This document shows positions 32,914-40,633 of a stretch of 51,801 nucleotides of DNA, in pieces. Position 1 is the first letter of the stretch. The number at the start of each line of letters is the position of its first letter. A program made the position numbers and the translations under genes. The notes below the pieces were generated by a model, which made no database searches, was not told the origin of the DNA, and worked only from the letters and a program-made list of their open reading frames with translations. The DNA comes from TWA4 sp964613155 (GTDB taxonomy: Bacteria; Bacillota; Clostridia; Lachnospirales; Lachnospiraceae): contig CAZTHP010000008.1 of assembly GCA_964613155.1 (NCBI GenBank), positions 1-51,801 of the forward strand, in the 5' to 3' direction.

Positions 32914-35900
32914 TTATTCTTTCGTTTTGATGTTTTTCACACTGCTCCAGCTGCTGTAAACGGTTCCTCCGGAAGATTTTTTATAGCTTCGGATTCTAAC
33001 ATAGTATGTTGTTTTTCCTTTCAGCCCTTTGGCGGTATAGCTGACCGTTTGATTTTTGCTGATCGTCTGTGTGAGGACTTTTTTCGTAAACTTCTGATCG
33101 GATGCAATCTCCAGGATATAACCGGTTGCTTTGCTGTCACGTTTCCAGGAAGCCGTCAGCTGTTTGGATTTTGAGGACTTTAAGGTTGGAGCCGCTAATT
33201 TTTTGGGCTTTACGGTAACAGTTATTTTCTTTACAGCAGTACCCATGCCATTTGCTTTTGCAGAGACTGTGATCGTGGCTTTTCCTGGGCCTTTGATGCT
33301 GACTTTTCCGGTTTTGGAAACTGTCACAACCTTGGTGTCACTTACCTTACAGGAATAGGAAGCACCTTTTGAAACCTTGATTCCAAGGGAGAATGCGGAG
33401 TCTCCGTAGGTTTTAGTAAAAGATGTTTTGGAAACCTTAAGGTCAGGGACTGCAAGCACCTTTACAGTCAGTTTGATGGATGATGACTGCTGGTAATTTG
33501 CATTTGCTTTAGCATAAACCGTAATGGAAGCCGTTCCTTTTTTCAAAGGTTGAATCTTACCGCTTGATGATACTTTTACAATGGATGGATTCGAGGAACG
33601 ATAGACAAGAGTTCCTTTTCCTGATGCACGAACACCTGCTGTAAAAGCGGAATCGCCGACCTGCTTGGTAAAGGAACGTGTTTTGGCAGTTACTGTTTGT
33701 GTCGCTTTACGGATAGTAAATTTCAGTGTAACTTTGCCGGTATAATCTCCTTTTCCAACGACAACGGCTTGACCGCTGCCGGCATTTACATTGTTCTTAT
33801 AAGTAATGGTATAGTTTTTTGCACTTACGGTTTTTCCGTCTTGATCGGTTACGGTTACACCTGGTGTTTTGGCCGTTCCATCATAAACATAGGAAGTGCT
33901 GCGTAAAGCGGCACGAATCTCAATCCGAAGTCCTGCTTCCAGCTGTGGCTGAAGGGTATCGATTGCTGTACGAAGTTCATTTACGGCATTGGTACGAATC
34001 GAATCCGTCGTAAGGGCATAGCCGTAGGAATCTTTCAGTACTGTTCCAGTATCTTCGATGCTGTACTGTCCGTTTGCGCCAGCGTATAAGGGTTGATCGG
34101 TCGGATAGTTTTCTTGAATTTTCTTTAATTGATCGATCGCACTTTGATATTCTGCCAGCTTTTCCTGAACAGAGGAGCGGTAGTCCTTTGGATTGAGCGA
34201 AATACGTTCTGCTAATTTCAGGTAATAATCCGCAGCTTCATATGGATAGACTGCATGAATTCTTACCTTACTTTGCACTTTTCCCGTTTCATCGGTAATG
34301 GATAACCAATAATCACCGCCTTTTTGGGCATACAAAGTACCGGAAGTTTTATCAGATACTTTGTCAGATACAAGATATAACTCATCTGCGCTATTTAGAG
34401 AAGGGCTTTCCAACGCCAGATCATGGCGAGGATTTCCTTCGGAGTCCCAGCCTTTTAAATCGACTGCTTCAAGACTCCAGTTTCCGCTTAAAAGAGCCGG
34501 AGCAGATGCATCCCATTGATTTAACAGCAGAGGCTGACTTTCCGAATAGTGATGGAAAATAGCTGCATATCCGGTTCTTTGTACGTTGATCTTGTAAAAA
34601 GTTTCAATGCCGTCTGTCACGAGCTTTCCATACAGAACAGCGGTCTCTTTTTGAGGGGAGCATCCACCTGTAAAACAGCCTGCCTCGCCTTCGGCATAAT
34701 AAATACCATTCTTCTCAGTCAGAAGTTCTGTGATTTCTCCATTTTCATAACGTCCGCCAATGACCAGTGTACTTTCGCCTGGAAGCTGTGCGCGGATACG
34801 AAGACGGTTTTGGGCAACATCCTGCGCATCTGTATGTTGGAACGTTATATTTATAAGGAAAAAGTCGCGTCCATTTTCCTGGATCACATCCTGTGTAAAT
34901 TCCGCTTTGCGGACACGACCAGTATTTAACTGGCAAAGAAGTCTCAGATCGGTACTGTAATTATGGTCGGTTTCCAAAGCAATCTTATGTCCATTTCGAT
35001 AGCCGATCGCGGTATTTCCTTCCATTAAAGCGTGATTGCTTTTTGTAAAAGCAAGCTGAGGAGTACCTTCACTGCCTGACCAGGTAAAGGTTACTTTTCC
35101 GATGCAAAGTCCTTCCAGTGTGTTGGTAGAAATCTCTCCATTTCTGCGTCCAAACACGACCATACTGGAAGCATCGGTCTGAGAAAGTTTTTCTAATTGA
35201 AATTGCATCTCACCAGAAAAACTTACATTTTGAATATCGTTCGGATCATAGGTGAGATTCATCGCAATGGTATCTGCGACAGCACTATAGAGCATCACAG
35301 ATGCCGTTACAGTTTCTCCTGGATGATAGGAATCTTTTTCAAATCTCAGCTGTAATCGAGAATCGCCCTCCGTATCGGTTTTAGAGTCGTTTACTGCACC
35401 GACAATGATCGAGTAATCTTTTAAATTGATATAGGTATCCGAATCTATATCGTAAATAGTTTCGTCTTCATCGGCTTCTGCTGATGTGCCAAGATAGGGG
35501 AGAATGGCTTCGATATCGGCTTCATTTAAAAGAGAGTCTTGATTTACATCTCCCTGTGCGTGCACGTATACTTGATAGGTTGGAAGCTCTACACCTTCTT
35601 TTAAGCGATATTCCTTTGGCAGATTAGGAGAAAACTGATAAATACCCGGAACTTCTTCTTGATATCCATCTTTGCATTCCCAGCTGATATTCGTTAAATT
35701 GATGTTTTCTTCTTTCGTTCCATCATGCTTGACTGCACGCAGGTAAGAAGGGAAATCAATCTGTTCCAGCTTCGTTCCGTATTTTACATGAGAGCTTGTA
35801 TGATCTGAATCGTAAAAGCTGACATTTGTAAGTACATTTTTAGCCAAAGCGGTTTCTAACGTAATACTATCTGAATAAATCAGAGAATTTGAAACATCCA

Positions 35901-36570
35901 GTTGGATTGCGTATTTTAAGCAGTTTTCATAGGCTGTACGAATACTTGTATCTTTCAGAAGCTCGGAATCCTTTCGAATTGCAGCAAGTGAGCGATACAA
36001 TTTTGTCATATCGATCGTATTGTTGTCTTTGAGGCTGGGATCTCCGCCAGTATCTCGTCCCATTCCCATTAAGGTAAATTGCCAACGGACTACCTGATTA
36101 TTTGCAGCTTTTACAGCTCCGGCAGAATAGATTGGAAATTCACCATTGACGGTGTACATCCAGCCGGATTGTCTGGTGTAGTCAAATTCTCCTAGATAAT
36201 CGGGTGTATAATCTTCATAAAGTTTAAGCCCGGCCTGTTTGATGGAATTTGTTATATACTGAGGAATGGAGACTTCACCTCGATCAGGGTCCCATACATC
36301 TGCCAGATAAAAAGATACGCTCCATTCATTGCCATCGTTATAATATTTGAGACCATTTTCTTTCAGTACCCGTAGTGTGACTTCTGCTACGGATTCTCCT
36401 TCGTAAAAAGGCGCATACTGTGGTTCGATGATATACCCTTGTCCCAGAGTTGCTTTTTCGACGGAAATGACGATTTGCCCTGCCGGTTCTTTGGCATATC
36501 CTTGTGTGGGAATCAGCCAAAATAACAGGAGACCCAGACATCCTATTAATAAAGTCCGTATTTTTTTCAT
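32914..36570 (-). CDS. DUF4430 (transcobalamin-like) surface protein with dockerin-like and cohesin-like domains
   Basis: This is a 1218-residue secreted protein (signal peptide ends GYAKEP; AAAGGA 7 bases before ATG). A DUF4430 domain spans residues ~33-172 (IISVEK-type start, FYEGESVAEVTLRVL, LGEFDYTRQSGWMYTVNGEF, RWQFTLMGMGRD). This family is related to the C-terminal domain of transcobalamin/intrinsic factor. Residues ~339-396 look like a dockerin, with two Ca-type loops (GDVNQDSLLNEADI and YDIDSDTYINLKDY). Residues ~404-530 resemble a cohesin (YHPGETVTASVMLY, MNLTYDPNDIQNV). A cadherin-like sandwich (~560-675), a helical spacer, MBG (~885-955), two Ig-like domains and an Fn3 tail (~1125-1218) follow. 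No anchor is seen. In the cobalamin-riboswitch operon it is the best candidate corrinoid binder. Confidence 0.87.
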   Translation of the reverse strand: MKKIRTLLIGCLGLLLFWLIPTQGYAKEPAGQIVISVEKATLGQGYIIEPQYAPFYEGESVAEVTLRVLKENGLKYYNDGNEWSVSFYLADVWDPDRGEVSIPQYITNSIKQAGLKLYEDYTPDYLGEFDYTRQSGWMYTVNGEFPIYSAGAVKAANNQVVRWQFTLMGMGRDTGGDPSLKDNNTIDMTKLYRSLAAIRKDSELLKDTSIRTAYENCLKYAIQLDVSNSLIYSDSITLETALAKNVLTNVSFYDSDHTSSHVKYGTKLEQIDFPSYLRAVKHDGTKEENINLTNISWECKDGYQEEVPGIYQFSPNLPKEYRLKEGVELPTYQVYVHAQGDVNQDSLLNEADIEAILPYLGTSAEADEDETIYDIDSDTYINLKDYSIIVGAVNDSKTDTEGDSRLQLRFEKDSYHPGETVTASVMLYSAVADTIAMNLTYDPNDIQNVSFSGEMQFQLEKLSQTDASSMVVFGRRNGEISTNTLEGLCIGKVTFTWSGSEGTPQLAFTKSNHALMEGNTAIGYRNGHKIALETDHNYSTDLRLLCQLNTGRVRKAEFTQDVIQENGRDFFLINITFQHTDAQDVAQNRLRIRAQLPGESTLVIGGRYENGEITELLTEKNGIYYAEGEAGCFTGGCSPQKETAVLYGKLVTDGIETFYKINVQRTGYAAIFHHYSESQPLLLNQWDASAPALLSGNWSLEAVDLKGWDSEGNPRHDLALESPSLNSADELYLVSDKVSDKTSGTLYAQKGGDYWLSITDETGKVQSKVRIHAVYPYEAADYYLKLAERISLNPKDYRSSVQEKLAEYQSAIDQLKKIQENYPTDQPLYAGANGQYSIEDTGTVLKDSYGYALTTDSIRTNAVNELRTAIDTLQPQLEAGLRIEIRAALRSTSYVYDGTAKTPGVTVTDQDGKTVSAKNYTITYKNNVNAGSGQAVVVGKGDYTGKVTLKFTIRKATQTVTAKTRSFTKQVGDSAFTAGVRASGKGTLVYRSSNPSIVKVSSSGKIQPLKKGTASITVYAKANANYQQSSSIKLTVKVLAVPDLKVSKTSFTKTYGDSAFSLGIKVSKGASYSCKVSDTKVVTVSKTGKVSIKGPGKATITVSAKANGMGTAVKKITVTVKPKKLAAPTLKSSKSKQLTASWKRDSKATGYILEIASDQKFTKKVLTQTISKNQTVSYTAKGLKGKTTYYVRIRSYKKSSGGTVYSSWSSVKNIKTKE

Positions 36571-36719
36571 AAATAAATCCTTTCGTTTGTCATATGACGT
36601 TTTGATAAAAACGAAGTATACTTTTGCTATAAGCAGTACGTGGTTTTCTGGTTTACAGTTTTAACAATGTCGCATACTCTGTCCGTTGCATCGTAACTTA
36701 GCAAAAATGTATAGGGTCA

Positions 36720-36803
36720 TTGGTTTTATCTTATTGGTTTTATCTTATTGGTTTTATCTTATTGGTTTTATCTTGTTAGTTTTATCTTGTTAGTTTTACT
36801 TCG
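36720..36803. repeat. 14-bp tandem repeat, 6 units
   Basis: TTGGTTTTATCTTA and close variants are repeated six times, running into the last codons of the upstream anchored protein gene. The rest of the spacer (36571-36719) shows no clear promoter or hairpin. Confidence 0.88.
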
Positions 36804-39800
36804 TTGGTTTGATTTCCTTGATTTTAAATTCCCTTTGTTTTTTGAAAGCTTCCTGTAATCCGCCCCAAACAGTCAGCGCAAGCAGCAGCAATAGAATGGG
36901 AAATAGATTAGAGGTATTTTGCTGTATTTCTTTATCCCCTATGATTTCTGTGATTTTCCAGTTTTTTCGTACCTGTGAATTTTCTGCTTTATCAGCAGTG
37001 GGTTTACCGCCGCCGCCGTTTTTTCCGGGAGCCTCTGTTTTCATTGACACCACTTTTTCTGGTGTTGTGGTGGTTACTGCTGGTGCAGCAGCTGTGCCGA
37101 TTTTATCAAGAGGAGTTTCACCATTTAATTCTATGCCGCTGCCTTCTGTGCGGTGTGTGGAACCAGAAGCGGTATCTTCTGTCCATTCGAATTCTAAACT
37201 GCCGTTTCCAGTTCCAGAGCCGTTTCCACTTCCAGTACCGGTTCCATCTCCAATGCCATTTCCGCTTCCGGATCCGTATCCATTGCCGGAACCATTTCCG
37301 TTCCCTGTTTCACCGCCTGATCCGGAGGTTCCATTTCCGCCATTTTCCGGCTGGTTTCCAGTTCCGCTTCCAGAACCGCCGTTTCCTGTGTCATTTACAG
37401 GTTCTTCTACAATTACTGTAATGGTCTGCATGGGTTCTCGGTTGCTGTTAGGCGGAATCTCAAATCCTGGATATGCTGGATTTAATTTTGATTTAAACCG
37501 GTAAATACCAGGTTTATTGCCGTCAAAACCATCTAAATCCTTCCAGATTACAGGAATGGTGATTCTTCCTCCTGTATCACCGGTTCCTTCTACAGCGTAC
37601 ATTTCCAGATTTGGAAGAATAAGATCGCCTAATTTTGTTCCGATTGGAACTCTTTGTGTCAAAATATCTGCATCTAATGGAATGGTTTTCTTCACTCGGA
37701 TTGTAAGGGAACGCTGCGCGCGTTCAACGTGGATTTCTGGAGCGGTTATGCCATCCATCAGCATATATCCTGCTGGTAATATTGCCTGAAAGCGGTAACG
37801 CCTGCTGTCATATTCCTTATCGTTATAGACAGGAGTTTCTTCCCAGGTGATTCCATGAATGGTTACATGCTCTCCATCGATTACAGCAGTGACCGAAGTT
37901 GGCAGTGTTAGCTCACTGCGTGGTGTATCCCAGAGAGCTGTTTGATTTGCAATTTCTTCACTTAATGGAAGAAAGGCGGTGATCTTACGGCCAATTTCGG
38001 AACGTCTGTAGCGTTCTATTTCCTGTATGATCGTTTCGGTCTGTGCACTGATTAAATCCTTTTGTGCCTCGGTGAGAGAACTGGTCGAATAATCTTTAAA
38101 TTGCTCATATACCGAAGACGATTCCTGGATTGCATTTAAAAATCGATCTGCGGCACCTGCGGCATAGATGCGGTCACTATTTTGGGTTGAATCCAGAAGT
38201 TCCTGTGCTTTTTGAATTTCCAGTTTGAGATATCCATTGGCATATCGCACTGGAACGGTAACCTGTTTTTCGAGATGGTTAATTCCGTCGTCATAGACAA
38301 AGGTGACTACGTTTTTACCGACCTTTAAAAGATCGATCACAAAAGCTCCGTAAGAGGATTCACCTGTCCAGTAGAAAATACTTTCATCTGATACCTGCAT
38401 TTTCAGATGTCCTTTTTTGATCGCGGATCCAACGGTGATGTTCTCTCCCCTGGAATCAGTTAGGTTAAGTCCGGGAACAAAGCTGTATTTTCTGTAAGGG
38501 TCCGAGGAAGCGATATAAAGATCTCTTGGAATATTGGTCAGATACATCGCAGCTTTTCCGTCTTTATTGACCGTGATTACATACGTTTCCTGTGTAATTT
38601 TATCCTTTGCCGTTACGGTGATCATAATATTGAACGAATCAGAACGATAAAATATCTTGCCGGAATATACTGCTGCCTTGTAATACCCGTTTTCTTCTTT
38701 GATCGACGCGCTTGTGCCGTCCAGTGCACTGCCGCCGGTAACTAAAATATCCTGTTCTGCATATTTTTTGCCGACTTTTACATAAATGATATTGCTGCTG
38801 CGCGCTTCCTCAAATGCATCCATCGAAAGATTAACGGTATAACGTTTTTTGGCAGATGAAAAGGAACCCAGATAGTTTTTACTGTCCACATCATTTACAT
38901 ACAGTTCCAGTTGATTTAAGAGAGTATCTGTAACGGTTTCGTCATTTGTTTGTTCATTTCGTAAAATTTCCACAGCTGTTGTAGAAACCGCTCCAGTATA
39001 ATTGGGAAGTCCATTTTCCAGCAGCTGCTCATATCCAAAGCAGCGGATGAAAAAAAGATTTTGGCCAACTGCAAGATCGATCGGTTTACTTTCAATCGTG
39101 TAATTGACACTCTTTTCTCCGGCAACATACTCGAATTCTTCCAGAATATTTCCCTGGTTATCGGTTAGATGTGCCTTATACACTTCATTGGCATTCAGAT
39201 GAATCTTCCATTGTAACCGGCATCTTTCGTGATTGGTAACGGCGGTAGATACGTTACCGTGCTTTGTAAAGGTGCTGATATTACTGTCATCATTCGTTCC
39301 TTTTGCATTCAGCATCTGCAGATTGCTTAACGTATCGGTTACTCCATATGAAAATGTGTGAAAAATATAAGTATTGCTGTATCCGGTTAGATCATTTACT
39401 AACCGAAGGTCATTTCCGCTTTGGGAATATTTGTAGGGAAGGATAATCGTACAAAAACCATCTTCTTCTACAGATTGCTTCACGCCGTTTAGATAGACAC
39501 TGACATGTTCTTCAATTCCAAGTTTTAGTGTTTTGGTTGTAGTTCCAGGAGAACCTTTTGCACTGAAAAAATAATCGTTAATTTCCGGTTGGAAGTCGGG
39601 ATATAGTTTACTCAGTGAACTGCCGCCGATCACTTCCAGTGATTGAATAAAAGGGGTCTTTGCCTGATGATTCAGTAAAATTTCAATGCCAGCCTTGACA
39701 TTTTTCACAATTTGCTCAATTGCTTCTGGTGTTGTGGCTTCCTCTATTTCTAAAATACCCGTATCAATGCGATTTTGGATTATATTTTTTTCGTCTTTAT

Positions 39801-40452
39801 TTTTTCCTTCCGATATTATGGCACAATAGTTGGTTAATTCTTCTTTTGCAGTCTTTTTGGCGTATTTTAATTCCTGTTCTTTGGAATCGTCGGTTTCACC
39901 TGTAGATTCTGTTTCTCTGGAATCGTCGGTTTCACCTGTAGATTCTGTTTTTTTGGAATCGTCAGTTTCACCTGTAGATTCTGTTTCTCTGGAATCGTCA
40001 GTTTCACCTGTAGATTCTGTTTCTCTGGAATCGTCGGTTTCACCTGTAGATTCTGTTTCTTTGGAAGCATCTGTTTTACTTGAAGATTCGTTTTCCTTGG
40101 AATCGTCGGTTTTATCTAAAGTTTCATTTTCGTTTGAATCTTCGGTGTCAGCAGCTTCCGAATCAGCTGTGGATTCTGTGATATCGATGGATTCCGAAGC
40201 AGTTGTAGATTTTGTGGGATCAGTGGATTTTGATGCAGCTGTGGTGTCAGCGGCAGTCTTGTCTTTCAAAGAGACAGTTGTATCCGGGCTGGGGGTTACC
40301 GTAGAAACAGACGAAATAGCGTCAGAAAAAGTTGAGGTCTGCAGCGTTGGAGTTTCTTCATGCAGATGCGTTTTTGCTTCTACAGAGGAAATCATCATAT
40401 TGGCTGTTAAAGCAGCACTCATGATAATAGCTGTAATTTTCTTCAAATTCAT
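36796..40452 (-). CDS. very large membrane-anchored surface protein with cadherin-like and Ig-like domains
   Basis: This is a 1218-residue exported protein (signal peptide ends SSVEAK; AGGAAAGGT before ATG). Residues ~45-195 are a Ser/Thr/Asp/Glu-rich stalk with five copies of the 12-residue unit DDSRETESTGET. A helical FIVAR-like segment (~195-265) and cadherin-like sandwiches follow (LSKLYPDFQPEINDYFF near 280, and another closing in TQETYVITVNKDGKAAMY). Further on are Ig-like domains (VIWKDLDGFDGNKPGIYRF) and a Gly/Asn/Ser-rich linker (~1035-1100). The C-terminus has one hydrophobic helix (LFPILLLLLALTVWGG) and a basic tail (KKQREFKIKEIKPTK). There is no LPxTG. A helix plus inner tail next to an ExbB/ExbD-like pair makes this a candidate force-transmitting partner, which is inference. 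Confidence 0.8.
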   Translation of the reverse strand: MNLKKITAIIMSAALTANMMISSVEAKTHLHEETPTLQTSTFSDAISSVSTVTPSPDTTVSLKDKTAADTTAASKSTDPTKSTTASESIDITESTADSEAADTEDSNENETLDKTDDSKENESSSKTDASKETESTGETDDSRETESTGETDDSRETESTGETDDSKKTESTGETDDSRETESTGETDDSKEQELKYAKKTAKEELTNYCAIISEGKNKDEKNIIQNRIDTGILEIEEATTPEAIEQIVKNVKAGIEILLNHQAKTPFIQSLEVIGGSSLSKLYPDFQPEINDYFFSAKGSPGTTTKTLKLGIEEHVSVYLNGVKQSVEEDGFCTIILPYKYSQSGNDLRLVNDLTGYSNTYIFHTFSYGVTDTLSNLQMLNAKGTNDDSNISTFTKHGNVSTAVTNHERCRLQWKIHLNANEVYKAHLTDNQGNILEEFEYVAGEKSVNYTIESKPIDLAVGQNLFFIRCFGYEQLLENGLPNYTGAVSTTAVEILRNEQTNDETVTDTLLNQLELYVNDVDSKNYLGSFSSAKKRYTVNLSMDAFEEARSSNIIYVKVGKKYAEQDILVTGGSALDGTSASIKEENGYYKAAVYSGKIFYRSDSFNIMITVTAKDKITQETYVITVNKDGKAAMYLTNIPRDLYIASSDPYRKYSFVPGLNLTDSRGENITVGSAIKKGHLKMQVSDESIFYWTGESSYGAFVIDLLKVGKNVVTFVYDDGINHLEKQVTVPVRYANGYLKLEIQKAQELLDSTQNSDRIYAAGAADRFLNAIQESSSVYEQFKDYSTSSLTEAQKDLISAQTETIIQEIERYRRSEIGRKITAFLPLSEEIANQTALWDTPRSELTLPTSVTAVIDGEHVTIHGITWEETPVYNDKEYDSRRYRFQAILPAGYMLMDGITAPEIHVERAQRSLTIRVKKTIPLDADILTQRVPIGTKLGDLILPNLEMYAVEGTGDTGGRITIPVIWKDLDGFDGNKPGIYRFKSKLNPAYPGFEIPPNSNREPMQTITVIVEEPVNDTGNGGSGSGTGNQPENGGNGTSGSGGETGNGNGSGNGYGSGSGNGIGDGTGTGSGNGSGTGNGSLEFEWTEDTASGSTHRTEGSGIELNGETPLDKIGTAAAPAVTTTTPEKVVSMKTEAPGKNGGGGKPTADKAENSQVRKNWKITEIIGDKEIQQNTSNLFPILLLLLALTVWGGLQEAFKKQREFKIKEIKPTK

Positions 40453-40482
40453 GTTTTTACCTTTCCTTAAAATCAGCCTAAA

Positions 40483-40506
40483 GCACAGGAGAAAATTCTC
40501 CTGTGC
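40483..40506 (-). terminator. intercistronic hairpin before the anchored surface protein gene
   Basis: GCACAGGAG and CTCCTGTGC form a perfect 9-bp stem with an AAAATT/AATTTT loop. Only TTTAGGCTGATTTT follows on the minus strand, so it is probably a partial terminator lowering expression of downstream genes relative to the first one. Confidence 0.6.
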
Positions 40507-40602
40507 CTTAAACTGGATTTTCTATCAAATGTGGGATGAACCTAAATTTTGCAAATTGAACGTAACACATAAATGAGTGAAAGTTGATGGAAATCCCACA
40601 CA

Positions 40603-40622
40603 AAGACTTGTAAGCAAGTCTT
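40603..40622 (-). terminator. hairpin just after the first gene of the cobalamin operon
   Basis: AAGACTTG and CAAGTCTT form a perfect 8-bp stem with a 4-base loop, 11 bases after the stop codon. There is no U-tract, so it may be an mRNA processing or stability element. Confidence 0.4.
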
Positions 40623-40633
40623 GAAGTTCTGTA

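Noticed and set aside
36809..37504. Long plus-strand open frame opposite the Gly-rich region
   Set aside because: It is a shadow of the low-complexity linker of the anchored protein, rich in Pro and Phe from reversed Gly/Asn codons.
32914..40452. Two neighbouring genes of identical length (1218 residues) as a duplication
   Set aside because: Domain order and sequence differ; the equal length is a coincidence.
39830..40576. Plus-strand open frame with SSVSPVDSVS repeats
   Set aside because: It mirrors the 36-bp stalk repeat of the minus-strand gene, whose signal peptide and ribosome site are clear.
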